Position numbers and translations under genes: made by a program. From positions 1 to 64,000 of the forward strand of contig NZ_JAKNCJ010000001.1 of assembly GCF_023509525.1 (NCBI RefSeq): DNA of 64,000 nucleotides, read 5' to 3'. Source of the stretch: Brachybacterium equifaecis (lineage in GTDB: Bacteria; Actinomycetota; Actinomycetes; Actinomycetales; Dermabacteraceae). Of the stretch, positions 21,620 through 32,481 are shown piece by piece. The notes beneath the pieces were generated by a model. It made no database searches, was not told the DNA's origin, and saw only the letters and a program-made list of their open reading frames with translations. Position 1 is the stretch's first letter. Every line of letters starts with the position of its first letter.

Positions 21620-22132
21620 ATGCCCACTGACCAGACCCGTCCCGATGCGGTGGACCGCGTCATCGCCGGATGGTCGCGGGCGCGTCCCGATCTCGACACC
21701 ACTGCGCTGTCGGTCTTCTCGCGGATCTCCCGACTGGCCCGCCACCTGGAGAGCGCGCGCCGCGAGGCGTTCACCGCGAGCGGCATCGAGGGCTGGGAGT
21801 TCGATGTGCTCTCCGCGCTTCGCCGCGCCGACGGCGAGCCCCTGAGCCCCGGCGCCCTGCTGCGCCAGACGATGGTCACCAGCGGCACCATGAGCACGCG
21901 ACTGGACAAGCTCGAAGCGCGCTCCCTGGTGCGGCGCGAGCGGGATCCCCGCGATGGCCGCGCGGTCCTCGTGCGCCTCCAGGAGGAGGGCATCACCCGC
22001 GTCGACGCCGCGATCGAGCGGCTCCTCGACGCCGAGCGCCGCGCGCTCAGCGCGGTGCCTCCCGCCGAGCAGGAGCAGCTCGCGAGCACCCTGCGCACCC
22101 TGCTGCTCCCGTTCGAGCCCGACGGCGACTGA
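21620..22132 (+). CDS. MarR-family transcriptional regulator
   Basis: A 170-residue winged-helix regulator. Diagnostic segments are EGWEFDVLSALRRADGE, the recognition helix region MVTSGTMSTRLDKLEARSLV and the wing RRERDPRDGRAVLVRLQEEG. There is no Shine-Dalgarno site; instead TAGAAT (21607-21612), whose TAG is also the stop of the upstream TetR gene, lies seven bases before the ATG, so it may be transcribed separately as a leaderless mRNA. It is followed after 79 bases by an ABC-F gene, a plausible target. Confidence 0.88.
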   Translation: MPTDQTRPDAVDRVIAGWSRARPDLDTTALSVFSRISRLARHLESARREAFTASGIEGWEFDVLSALRRADGEPLSPGALLRQTMVTSGTMSTRLDKLEARSLVRRERDPRDGRAVLVRLQEEGITRVDAAIERLLDAERRALSAVPPAEQEQLASTLRTLLLPFEPDGD

Positions 22133-22211
22133 ACCGGGTCCGGCGGATCTCTCGCCGGTTCTGCGCCGCCACGTCCCGCCCCTTCCGCACCACCACCCGA
22201 GGAGCACCCCC

Positions 22212-24017
<1,806 letters not shown>

Positions 24018-24049
24018 GGCAGGCCGCCGCGCCGCTCAGCGCCGCGCGC

Positions 24050-25120
24050 TCACATCCACTTCTTCCAGCGGAACACGACGTACAGCACGACCGCGAGCAG
24101 CAGCATCGAGCCGAGGGCCAGGGGATACCCGTAGGTCCAGTGCAGCTCCGGCATGTCGTCGAAGTTCATGCCGTAGATCGCGCCGATGAGGGTGGGCGCG
24201 AAGAGGATCGCGGCCCAGCCGGAGATCTTCTTCATGTCCTCGTTCTGACGCTGCGCGACCAGCGTCGCGTTCACGTCGAGGATCTGGGCGAGCGTCTGGC
24301 GCTGGTTCTGGACCTCCTCGACGGTGCGGGCGAGGTCGCTCTTGAGGTCCTGGAGATAGGTCTGCAGCGAGGCGGGCACGTCGTGCTTCTCGAACCCGGC
24401 CTCGAGATCGCGCAGCGCCCGCGCGGTGGCGGTGCTCGCCTGCACGAGGTCGACGACCTCCTGGCTCAGCAGATAGATGCGCTGGGCGGCAGCAGCGTCT
24501 CCGCTGAACACCTGGCGCTCGATCTGCTCCACGTCGATCTCGATCCCGGCGACCACGGGGGCGTAGCCGTCGATCACGGCTTCCAGCAGGCGATACATGA
24601 TCGCCTCCGGGCCGAGGCTCAGCAGCTCCGCGTCCCCGATCAGCCAGCTGCCGTCGACCGTCCGCAGCTCCTCGGGCGTGCTGGCGGGATCGATCCGCCG
24701 GCCGTCCAGGAGGCGGTCGTCCTGGCACAGCAGCACCAGGCAGCGCCCGGTGACGACCAGATGGAACTCGCTGAACTCCACGTCCTCGAGGTCGTCGATG
24801 TAGCGAGCGCTGCGCAGCACCAGGAGCAGCGAGTCGTCGTAGCGGGCGAGCTTGGGCCGCTGACGGCCGCTGAGGAGATCCTCGGTGATCAGCGGATGGA
24901 GATCGAACGCGCCGGCGATCTCGGCGACGTCGGCGGCGGTGGGCGCGAGCAGCACCGCGAAGCCCATGCGATTGCGGGCGCTCGCGGCGAACTCCCTGAT
25001 CTCCTCGAGAGGCATGCCGGGATCGGCCTCCCGGACGACTCCGTCCTCCACCAGCCGCAGCAGCCGGGGCGAGGCCCCGCGCACGACCGGGGCCGGACGG
25101 CGGGGGCGCTCCCGGCTCAT
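24050..25120 (-). CDS. corA: CorA-family divalent cation transporter
   Basis: A 356-residue protein with a large cytoplasmic funnel domain and two C-terminal membrane helices. The CorA signature is present as IYGMNFDDMPE between the helices, preceded by DMKKISGWAAILFAPTLIGA and followed by a basic C-terminus WKKWM. CorA proteins carry Mg2+, Co2+ or Ni2+. Its ATG overlaps the rsmA stop by four bases, so it is the last gene of a tatD-rsmA-corA operon; in many actinobacteria the position after rsmA is taken by ispE. No Mg riboswitch is apparent. Confidence 0.9.
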   Translation of the reverse strand: MSRERPRRPAPVVRGASPRLLRLVEDGVVREADPGMPLEEIREFAASARNRMGFAVLLAPTAADVAEIAGAFDLHPLITEDLLSGRQRPKLARYDDSLLLVLRSARYIDDLEDVEFSEFHLVVTGRCLVLLCQDDRLLDGRRIDPASTPEELRTVDGSWLIGDAELLSLGPEAIMYRLLEAVIDGYAPVVAGIEIDVEQIERQVFSGDAAAAQRIYLLSQEVVDLVQASTATARALRDLEAGFEKHDVPASLQTYLQDLKSDLARTVEEVQNQRQTLAQILDVNATLVAQRQNEDMKKISGWAAILFAPTLIGAIYGMNFDDMPELHWTYGYPLALGSMLLLAVVLYVVFRWKKWM

Positions 25121-26031
25121 GCCGTCGCCTGCTCGCGCGCGCGAGCGATGGCGAGGAACTGCTCGATGCGCAGGGTCTCCCCGCGCAGGGTCGGATCGAC
25201 TCCGGCGCGCTCGAGGATCGCGCTGGCGAGCGTCGAGGAGCCCGCCCATCCCGAGAGCGCGGCGCGCAGCATCTTGCGGCGCTGGGCGAAGGCGGCCTCG
25301 ATCACCGCGAAGGTCGCCAGGCGCTCCGCCTCCGTGCCCAGCGGGCTCTCCCGCCGCGTCAGCAGCACGAGCGCGGAGTCGACGTTCGGCACCGGCCAGA
25401 ACACCTGGCGCGAGATCTTCCCGGCGTACTCGCGCGTCCCGTACCACGCGGCCTTGGCGCTCGGTGCGCCGTAGGTGCGAGAGCCGGGCTCGGCGACGAG
25501 ACGGTCGACGACCTCGGACTGCACCATCACCAGCGCGGTGCGCAGGGAGCCGAACCGCTCCATCAGCGTGAGCAGGATGGGGGTCGCCACGTTGTACGGG
25601 AGGTTCGCGACCAGCGCCGTCGGCTCCCCAGCCCGCGGGGCCGACGGCAGCGCGGTGACCTGGAGCGCGTCGGCGTGCACGAGGGCGAAGCGGTCCTCGG
25701 AGATGCCGCGCGCGCCGAGCGTCTGCGGCAGCAGCGCGGCGAGGCCGCGGTCGAGCTCGATCGCGGCGACGTCGGCCCCCGCCTCCAGCAGTCCGAGGGT
25801 GAGGGATCCGAGTCCCGGACCGACCTCGAGCACGGACTGCCCCGGCGCGATGGCGGCGCGCTCGACGATCAGGCGCACAGTGTTCGGATCGATCACGAAG
25901 TTCTGGCCGCGCTGCTTCGAGGGGCGGATGCCCGCGCGGTCGGCGAGCTCGCGGATGTCGCGGGCGCTCAGCAGGATCGACGCGCCGGGCTCTGCAGCAG
26001 CCGACGCACCGGGAGCGGACTGGTCGCTCAT
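25117..26031 (-). CDS. rsmA: 16S rRNA dimethyladenosine transferase
   Basis: A 304-residue KsgA/RsmA that dimethylates two adjacent adenines near the 3' end of 16S rRNA in late 30S assembly. It shows GIRPSKQRGQNFVIDPNTVR, the SAM motif VLEVGPGLGSLTLGLLEAGA and the catalytic motif VANLPYNVATPILL. It overlaps tatD upstream and corA downstream by four bases each. Pairing with tatD is conserved in actinobacteria. An rpf gene, sometimes found between them, is absent. Confidence 0.95.
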   Translation of the reverse strand: MSDQSAPGASAAAEPGASILLSARDIRELADRAGIRPSKQRGQNFVIDPNTVRLIVERAAIAPGQSVLEVGPGLGSLTLGLLEAGADVAAIELDRGLAALLPQTLGARGISEDRFALVHADALQVTALPSAPRAGEPTALVANLPYNVATPILLTLMERFGSLRTALVMVQSEVVDRLVAEPGSRTYGAPSAKAAWYGTREYAGKISRQVFWPVPNVDSALVLLTRRESPLGTEAERLATFAVIEAAFAQRRKMLRAALSGWAGSSTLASAILERAGVDPTLRGETLRIEQFLAIARAREQATA

Positions 26032-26966
26032 GCCGCGGGCCAGCCGTAGACCGCGCACGTGGTCGCCTCGATGGTGCGGCATGCCTCCTCGAGGTCCGTG
26101 CCCGTCACCTCCGCGATCGTCGCCATGGTGTGCGGGATCAGATAGGAGGAGTTCGGGCGCCCGCGGTAGGGGACGGGTGTGAGGAACGGGGCGTCGGTCT
26201 CCACCAGCACGCGCTCGAGCCCGACGGCCGCGAGTGCCTCGCGCAGGTGCTGGGCGTTGCCGAACGTGACGTTCCCGGCGAAGGAGAGGTAGTAGCCGCG
26301 CGCCGCGCACTCCCGAGCGAACTCCGCATCCCCGGAGAAGCAGTGCAGGACGGTGCGCTCGGGCGCTCCGTCGGCATCGAGGACATCCAGGACGTCCTGG
26401 TGTGCATCGCGGTCGTGGATCTGCATCGGCAGGCCGAGCTCCTTGGCGAGCGCGATGTGCATGCGGAACGCGGTGATCTGCGCATCGCGCGCCCGGTCGT
26501 CGCCTCGCTTCGTGCGGAACCAGTCCAGTCCCGTCTCGCCGACGGTGACGATGCCCGGCCCGGCGGCGAGCGCCGCGATCTCCGCGAGCGCCTGCTCGAG
26601 AGGCTCGAGAGCCTGGCCGTCATGATCCGTGCCGCGCGCATGCAGCGCGGCCTCGTTCGGATGGAGCGCGACGCCGCCGGCGAGGGTGGGCGGGCACTGC
26701 GGGGAGCCGACGAGTGCGGCGGTCCACCGGGCGGAGGCCATGTCCGAGCCGATCGTGATCTGCGCGCGGATCCCCGCCTCCGCCGCCCGCTGGACGTGGT
26801 CCGTGACGGACAGCTCGGTGTCCCCGTCGGCGAAGTCGAGATGGCAGTGGTTGTCGATCACGGGGTGCGGCAGGGGCTCCGGGGCCGGAGGCCAGGAGCG
26901 GTCGCGGGAGGATCGGCGGGGATCGATCTCCTCGCGGGCGTGCACGGGTGCGGGGTCCAGGGGCAT
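26028..26966 (-). CDS. tatD: TatD-family metal-dependent hydrolase/deoxyribonuclease
   Basis: A 312-residue TIM-barrel amidohydrolase-superfamily nuclease. Metal ligands are visible: [11 protein letters not shown] near the start, a glutamate in [11 protein letters not shown], histidines in [12 protein letters not shown] and VLHCFSG, and an aspartate in [12 protein letters not shown]. TatD proteins are implicated in DNA repair and quality control. The ATG at 26966 lacks a ribosome-binding site, but TACGAT (26978-26973) lies six bases before it, suggesting a leaderless mRNA that starts the tatD-rsmA-corA operon. Confidence 0.92.
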   Translation of the reverse strand: MPLDPAPVHAREEIDPRRSSRDRSWPPAPEPLPHPVIDNHCHLDFADGDTELSVTDHVQRAAEAGIRAQITIGSDMASARWTAALVGSPQCPPTLAGGVALHPNEAALHARGTDHDGQALEPLEQALAEIAALAAGPGIVTVGETGLDWFRTKRGDDRARDAQITAFRMHIALAKELGLPMQIHDRDAHQDVLDVLDADGAPERTVLHCFSGDAEFARECAARGYYLSFAGNVTFGNAQHLREALAAVGLERVLVETDAPFLTPVPYRGRPNSSYLIPHTMATIAEVTGTDLEEACRTIEATTCAVYGWPAA

Positions 26967-27216
26967 GTGCACATCGTACGGAAGCGCCGTCGCCGATCCC
27001 TCTGGACTGGGCCGACGCCCCTCCCTGCGATGGCCGGTGGCGCATATCACCGGCCCGGCCGGGGGCCCCGCCTCGGGCATGTGGCAGAATAGTGGACCGT
27101 TGCGTGTCCATCCGCGCGCCCTCGCGGCTCCCCGCCGCTGCCCCTCACGGGGCGGGCCCGCTCGCAGGACAGACACCCTCGATGACCACATTTCCGGACC
27201 GTCAAGGAGCGTTCCC

Positions 27217-27387
27217 ATGGCAGTGCCCAAGTTCAAGATGTCCCGGGCTCGCACCCGGTCCCGTCGTTCCAACTGGAAGGCCAGCAACGACGGCCTCGTG
27301 CAGGTCACCGTGCGCGGCCGCACCGCTGCCGTGCCGCGTCGCCTCGCGAAGGCCTACCAGCGCGGTCTCCTCCAGTTCGAGGACTGA
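27217..27387 (+). CDS. rpmF: 50S ribosomal protein L32
   Basis: A 56-residue basic protein beginning [20 protein letters not shown], typical of actinobacterial L32. It lacks the CxxC zinc motif of the other L32 type, so this is the zinc-independent form. AAGGAG lies 7 bases before the ATG. It stands alone between divergent tatD and a terminator shared with rsmI. CAGAAT near 27085-27090 could be its -10, giving a leader of about 120 bases. Confidence 0.94.
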   Translation: MAVPKFKMSRARTRSRRSNWKASNDGLVQVTVRGRTAAVPRRLAKAYQRGLLQFED

Positions 27388-27435
27388 TCCCCTTCTCCGA
27401 TCCGCGCTGAGCCTCGCGCTCGCTCCCGGATCCCG

Positions 27436-27470
27436 ACGAGAGCCCCGACCGATCCGGTCGGGGCTCTCGT
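27436..27470. terminator. Bidirectional hairpin between rpmF and rsmI
   Basis: ACGAGAGCCCCGACCG and its complement enclose a three-base loop, about 48 bases after rpmF. The convergent rsmI stop is on the other side. Confidence 0.85.
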
Positions 27471-27534
27471 CGTTCCCGGAGTCCGCTCCCCTGCCGTGCG
27501 GAAGGGCTGCCGCGGCGGGAGCCAGCGGTCGCTC

Positions 27535-28377
27535 TCAGCCGCGCTGCGTGCGCGCCATCTCGTAGAGGTCGCGGGCGCTGATCCCGGAGTGCCCGCGCGC
27601 GACCTCCTTGGCGGCATCCTTCAGGCGCTCCCCCGCCTCGGCGCGGCGCACCACCTCCGCGGCGAGCTCCGCCGGGTCAGCGGCCACCGCGTCGGCGCCG
27701 GCGACCACGATCGCGATCTCGCCGAGCACCTCGGTCGTCGCGGCCCGTTTGGCGAGCTCCGCGAGCGTCCCGCGCACGACCTCCTCATGCGTCTTCGTCA
27801 GCTCACGGGCGAGGACCGCGGGCCGCGCAGGGCCGAATCCGTCGCGCATCGCGGCGAGAGCGGAGGCGGTGCGGCGCGGGGACTCGAAGAACACGAGCGT
27901 GCGCCGCGCCTCGCGCAGCTGCGCGAAGAGGCTCTCCCTCTGCCCGGGGCCGCGGGGGACGAAGCCCTCGAAGGAGAAGCGATCCGGGGCCAGCCCCGAG
28001 ACGGCGAGCGCCGTCAGCACTGCCGAGGGACCCGGGATCACCTCGACCCGTCGGCCCGCGGCCACGGCGGCTTGCACGGCGCGGTACCCGGGGTCGGAGA
28101 CGACGGGCATGCCCGCATCGGTCACCAGCAGCACCTTCTGGCCCGCGGCGAGCGCCTCGAGCAGCCAAGGGATCCGCTCCACCTCGTTGTGCTCGTGGCA
28201 GCTGATGATCTTCGCACCGGCCTTCACGTCGAGATCCCGCAGGAGGCGCTGGAGGCGCCGGGTGTCCTCGGCGGCGATGAGATCGGCGTCGGCGAGCGCC
28301 CGCATCAGCCGCACCGACGCATCGAGCGGGTTGCCGATGGGGGTGGCGGCGAGGGTGAGGACTCCGGGCTGCAGCAT
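27535..28377 (-). CDS. rsmI: 16S rRNA (cytidine-2'-O)-methyltransferase
   Basis: A 280-residue tetrapyrrole-methylase-fold enzyme that 2'-O-methylates C1402 of 16S rRNA. Motifs: VLTLAATPIGNPLDASVR, DLIAAEDTRRLQRLLRDLDV, LVTDAGMPVVSDPGYR, VIPGPSAVLTALAVSGL and FFESPRRTASAL. The second ATG (28377) is preferred over that at 28386 because the first overlaps TACGAT (28390-28385), a probable -10 seven bases before 28377, implying a leaderless mRNA. It diverges from pmt, the same head-to-head arrangement found in mycobacteria. Confidence 0.93.
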   Translation of the reverse strand: MLQPGVLTLAATPIGNPLDASVRLMRALADADLIAAEDTRRLQRLLRDLDVKAGAKIISCHEHNEVERIPWLLEALAAGQKVLLVTDAGMPVVSDPGYRAVQAAVAAGRRVEVIPGPSAVLTALAVSGLAPDRFSFEGFVPRGPGQRESLFAQLREARRTLVFFESPRRTASALAAMRDGFGPARPAVLARELTKTHEEVVRGTLAELAKRAATTEVLGEIAIVVAGADAVAADPAELAAEVVRRAEAGERLKDAAKEVARGHSGISARDLYEMARTQRG

Positions 28378-28466
28378 GCCAGCCATCGTAGGCGCGCGCC
28401 CGAGGCGCGCAGCACGGGCCGGATGGACGCTCCGGGAGCGGACCGGGCATGACCTAGCATGACCGG

Positions 28467-30092
28467 GTGCAGCCAGCCCCCCGATCCCCCGCCCGCGACG
28501 AGGTCCCCTCCGAGGGCTCGGGGGTCGCGTCGGCGGATCCGGGCGCAGCCCTGGCGTCCCAGCGCCGGCTCCTGCACTGCAGCGACCTGCCCCGCGGATG
28601 GGTGACGTGGCTCCCCGCCCTCGTCCTGCTCGCCCTCGCGCTCACCTTGCGCCTCTGGGGGCTCGGAGCGATCCACGAGCTGATCTTCGACGAGACGTAC
28701 TACGTGAAGGATGGCTACACCCTCTGGCAGGAGGGGGTGGAGATGCAGTGGCCCGACGAGGCGAACCCGGCCTTCGAGGCCGGCGCGGTCGACACCTACC
28801 TCCCTGCCGGGGAGCGCGTCGTCCATCCGAGCCTCGGCAAGTGGATCATCGGCGCGGGCATGTCGGCCCTCGGCGCCGACAGCGCGGTGGGGTGGAGGAT
28901 CTCCGTGGCCCTGGCCGGCTCCCTCAACGTGCTGATGACCGTGCGCATCGCGCGCCGGCTGCTGCGCTCGGGGAGCATGGGCGCCATCGCGGGCGGGCTG
29001 CTGGCGATCGACGGGCTGCACCTGGTGATGTCCCGCACGAGCCTGCTGGACACCGTGCTGATGGTCTTCGTGCTGGCCGCGTTCGGCGCGCTGCTCATCG
29101 ATCGCGACCAGCACCGGGAGCGGCTCGCCCGGATCAGCGCGGCCGCGCTCACCGGTGCGGTCGCGGCGGATGCGGGACGCAGCTGGCGGCCCTGGCGGCT
29201 GCTCGCCGGGGTGCTGCTGGGGATGGCCTGCTCGGTGAAGTGGTCGGGGCTGTACGTCCTCGCGGTCTTCGGGATCATGACGGTCCTGTGGGACTGGTGG
29301 GCGAGGCGCACCGTGCGCGAGCCGCGCTGGGCGCTGAAGGGCCTCACCCGCGATGCCATCCCGGCGTTCTTCGCCATGGTGCCCACCGCGATCGCGGTCT
29401 ACATCGCGAGCTGGACGGGCTGGCTCGTCACCGACAAGGGCTACTTCCGCGACTGGGCGCGCACCCACGGCCATGAGGGCGACTCCCCCGTCATCGACGG
29501 CCTGCGCTCCCTGTGGGAGTACCACCGCGACTCCTACGCCTTCCACGTCTCGCTCTCGGATCCCCACCCCTACGCGGCGAGCCCCCTGGGCTGGCTCCTC
29601 CAGCTGCGGCCGACGAACTTCTACTACCGGGACTTCGACTTCGGGGAGGCGGGCTGCCGGGTAGAGCAGTGCTCCGCCCAGGTGATGTCGGTGGGCAACC
29701 CGCTGATCTGGTGGCTCGGCACGGCGGCGATCGCCGTGGCGGTGTTCGCAGGGATCCGCTGGCGCGACGGCCGCGCGTGGGCGATCCTCGCCGGGATCGC
29801 CGCGGGGTACCTGCCGTGGCTGCTGTACCTGGATCGCACGGTCTTCACCTTCTACTCGATCGTCTTCGAGCCCTGGCTCGTGATGTGCCTGGCCTACGCG
29901 ATCGGGCTCGCCCTCGGGCCGGCGGGCACGGCGGGCTCGCCCTCCTCGCTGCGGCGGCCTGCAGTGCTGGCCGTGGGCGCCCTGCTGGTGCTGATCGTGC
30001 TGGTCTCGGCGTTCTTCTGGCCGATCTGGACCGGGCAGGTGATCGACCACGAGCAGTGGCAGTGGCGCATGTGGCTGCCCTCCTGGCCCTGA
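28467..30092 (+). CDS. pmt: Dolichyl-phosphate-mannose/polyprenyl-phosphate mannose-protein mannosyltransferase
   Basis: A 541-residue GT-C glycosyltransferase with about ten membrane helices that O-mannosylates secreted proteins using polyprenyl-phosphate mannose. The first extracytoplasmic loop carries the catalytic acidic pair in ELIFDETYYVKDGY, and VVHPSLGKWIIGAGM, DGLHLVMSRTSLLDT and KWSGLYVLAVFG are standard Pmt blocks. The GTG start is preceded by TAGCAT (28455-28460) six bases away and no ribosome-binding site, so a leaderless mRNA is likely. It diverges from rsmI. Lipoproteins and secreted proteins elsewhere in the window could be substrates; this is inference. Confidence 0.92.
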   Translation: MQPAPRSPARDEVPSEGSGVASADPGAALASQRRLLHCSDLPRGWVTWLPALVLLALALTLRLWGLGAIHELIFDETYYVKDGYTLWQEGVEMQWPDEANPAFEAGAVDTYLPAGERVVHPSLGKWIIGAGMSALGADSAVGWRISVALAGSLNVLMTVRIARRLLRSGSMGAIAGGLLAIDGLHLVMSRTSLLDTVLMVFVLAAFGALLIDRDQHRERLARISAAALTGAVAADAGRSWRPWRLLAGVLLGMACSVKWSGLYVLAVFGIMTVLWDWWARRTVREPRWALKGLTRDAIPAFFAMVPTAIAVYIASWTGWLVTDKGYFRDWARTHGHEGDSPVIDGLRSLWEYHRDSYAFHVSLSDPHPYAASPLGWLLQLRPTNFYYRDFDFGEAGCRVEQCSAQVMSVGNPLIWWLGTAAIAVAVFAGIRWRDGRAWAILAGIAAGYLPWLLYLDRTVFTFYSIVFEPWLVMCLAYAIGLALGPAGTAGSPSSLRRPAVLAVGALLVLIVLVSAFFWPIWTGQVIDHEQWQWRMWLPSWP

Positions 30093-30210
30093 GCCGGACC
30101 GCCGCGAGCCCCTGAGGCGCGCGCCCGGGTGACCCATGCCACCGAGCGGGGCCGTCTCCCGCACTGAGCGCGGCGGCGAGGGCACCCTCAGCCGCCTATA
30201 CGATTGGGGC

Positions 30211-32358
30211 ATGCCTCTGGACACCTCAGCGCTGCGCGCACTCGCCCGTGACATCGGGGTCAGCATCGACTTCTGGGGGTGGGACGGCGTGCAGAAGCAG
30301 GTCGCCGATGACACCCTGAGGAAGGTGCTCGCCGCCCTCGGCCATCGCATCGAGACCGACGACGACATCGAGCGCGTGCGCCGCGAGCGCGAGCAGGCCG
30401 CCTGGGCCCGCACCCTCCCGCCGGTCGTCGTGATGCGTGAGGACGCCGACCGCGGCCTCGCGGTGCGCGTGCCCGACGGTGCCGCAGTGCGCGTGCGCAT
30501 CCTCCTCGAGGACGGCACCGAGCGTCTCCTCGAGCAGCTCGAGGACTTCACTCCCCCGTTCGAGGCCGACGGCGGGCGCCGCGGCCAGGCGAGCTTCCGA
30601 CTGCCCGTCGGCCTTCCGCTGGGCTGGCACCGGATCCTCGCCGAGGTCGGGCCCGCGCAGGGCCGGGACGCCGAGGAGCACTGCTCGCAGCTCGTCGTCA
30701 CCCCCGCGCGCGTCACCGTCCAGGACCGCCTCGGCGCGAAGCGCGCCATGGGCATCCAGGCGCAGCTCTACTCCGTGCGCTCCCCGCGCTCCTGGGGCAT
30801 CGGGGACCTCGCGGACGCCCGCGACCTGGCTGCCATCCTCGGCGTCCGGCACGGGGCCGACTTCCTCCTGGTGAACCCCCTGCACGCCTCGAACCCGCGC
30901 CCGCCCGTGCTGCCCTCCCCGTACCTCCCGGTCACTCGCCGGTTCACCTCCGCGCTCTACGTGCGACCGGAGGAGGTCCCCGAGTACCGGGACCTCCCGG
31001 AGTTCGCGCGCCAGAAGATCGCGCTGCTGCGCGGGGAGGTCTCCCCCTGGAACGACCGCGCCGACCGTCTCGTGCGCGACGAGGTCCTCGCCCGCAAGAA
31101 CGAGGCGCTCGAGGAGCTCTTCGCGGTGCCCCGCACGCCCGCGCGCCAGGCGCTGCTCGATGCCTTCCGCGCCCGCGAGGGCGAAGGCCTGGAGGACTAC
31201 GCCCTGTGGTGCGCACTCGATGAGCGCGCCGCCGCCACGGGCATCACCCCGCCCGTGCTGCAGGAGGACGTCCGCAGCCCCCTCGCCGCGCAGGCCCGCG
31301 CCGAGCTCGCGGACCGCATCGACTTCCACATCTGGGTGCAGTGGGTGTTGGACGAGCAGATGGCCGCCACGCAGCTCGCCGCGACCGAAGCGGGGATGCG
31401 GATCGGCCTCATGCACGACCTCGCCGTCGGCGTCACGCAGCACGGAGCGGACGCCTGGCGCCTCGCGCACGTGCTAGCCCGCGGGATCGGCGTCGGCGCG
31501 CCGGCCGACCAGTACAACCAGCTGGGGCAGAACTGGGACCAGCCGCCGTGGCGCCCCGACGCTCTCGCCGAGGCCGCCTACCTCCCGTGGCGCGACATGC
31601 TGCGCACCCTGATGCGCCACGCGGGCGCCCTGCGCATCGACCACGTGCTCGGCCTCTTCCGGCTGTGGTGGATCCCGGAGGGCAACCAGGCCTCCGACGG
31701 CGCCTACGTGAACTACGACCACGAGGCGATGATCGGCATCCTCGCCCTCGAGGCCCAGCGCGCCGGCGCGATCATCGTCGGCGAGGATCTCGGGACCTTC
31801 GAGCCGTGGGTGCGCGACTACCTCGCCGGACGCGGGATCCTCGGCACCTCGATCCTGTGGTTCGAGAACGACTCCCAGGGGCAGCCGCTTGCCCCGTCGA
31901 CCTATCGCGAGCTGTGCCTGGCCTCGGTCAACACCCACGACCTCCCTCCGACCGCGGGATACCTCGCGGGCGACCACGTGGCGCTGCGCCACGAGCTCGG
32001 GCTGCTGGAGCGGCCGCTGGAGGAGGAGCTGCGCTCCGACGAGGAGGGCCGCGAGAAGGTGCTGCGCGTGCTGCGGCAGGAGGGTCTGCTCGCCGAGGGC
32101 GCGAGCGTGGAGGACACGATCATCGCCCTGCACCGCCACCTCGCGCAGGCGCCCTCGCAGCTGCTCGGCGTGTCCCTCGTGGACTGCGTCGGCGAGCGCC
32201 GGATCCAGAACCAGCCCGGCACCGACAACGAGTACCCGAACTGGCGGGTGCCGCTGGCCGACGAGAGCGGCGCCGTGGTGAGCGTGGACGACATCGCCGC
32301 CTCCGCGCGCACCGCCCGCCTGCTCGGCGCGATCCGCGAGGAGCTCGATCGCTCCTGA
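30211..32358 (+). CDS. malQ: 4-alpha-glucanotransferase (amylomaltase)
   Basis: A 715-residue GH77 enzyme that transfers maltodextrin segments between glucan chains in maltose and glycogen metabolism. The actinobacterial N-terminal extension occupies about 170 residues; the GH77 core then starts at MGIQAQLYSVRSPRSWGIGD. Catalytic segments include MHDLAVGV, LRIDHVLGLFRLWWIPEG (nucleophile region), IVGEDLGTFEP and LASVNTHDLPPTAG. TACGAT (30199-30204) is six bases before the ATG and there is no strong ribosome-binding site, so it may be leaderless. It is monocistronic, with a strong terminator. Confidence 0.94.
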   Translation: MPLDTSALRALARDIGVSIDFWGWDGVQKQVADDTLRKVLAALGHRIETDDDIERVRREREQAAWARTLPPVVVMREDADRGLAVRVPDGAAVRVRILLEDGTERLLEQLEDFTPPFEADGGRRGQASFRLPVGLPLGWHRILAEVGPAQGRDAEEHCSQLVVTPARVTVQDRLGAKRAMGIQAQLYSVRSPRSWGIGDLADARDLAAILGVRHGADFLLVNPLHASNPRPPVLPSPYLPVTRRFTSALYVRPEEVPEYRDLPEFARQKIALLRGEVSPWNDRADRLVRDEVLARKNEALEELFAVPRTPARQALLDAFRAREGEGLEDYALWCALDERAAATGITPPVLQEDVRSPLAAQARAELADRIDFHIWVQWVLDEQMAATQLAATEAGMRIGLMHDLAVGVTQHGADAWRLAHVLARGIGVGAPADQYNQLGQNWDQPPWRPDALAEAAYLPWRDMLRTLMRHAGALRIDHVLGLFRLWWIPEGNQASDGAYVNYDHEAMIGILALEAQRAGAIIVGEDLGTFEPWVRDYLAGRGILGTSILWFENDSQGQPLAPSTYRELCLASVNTHDLPPTAGYLAGDHVALRHELGLLERPLEEELRSDEEGREKVLRVLRQEGLLAEGASVEDTIIALHRHLAQAPSQLLGVSLVDCVGERRIQNQPGTDNEYPNWRVPLADESGAVVSVDDIAASARTARLLGAIREELDRS

Positions 32359-32385
32359 TCCCGGGCCCGGGATCGCGGGACAGCG

Positions 32386-32420
32386 GAAGGGCTCGGCGCC
32401 GTCACGGCGCCGAGCCCTTC
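32386..32420. terminator. Hairpin between malQ and luxS
   Basis: GAAGGGCTCGGCGCC and its complement enclose a five-base loop, 27 bases after malQ and 61 bases from the convergent luxS stop. Confidence 0.85.
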
Positions 32421-32481
32421 TGCATGTCGCAAGGGGCGGCGGGCTCGCTGCGCGCGGGACCCGCCCCTCACCAGCCCTCGC

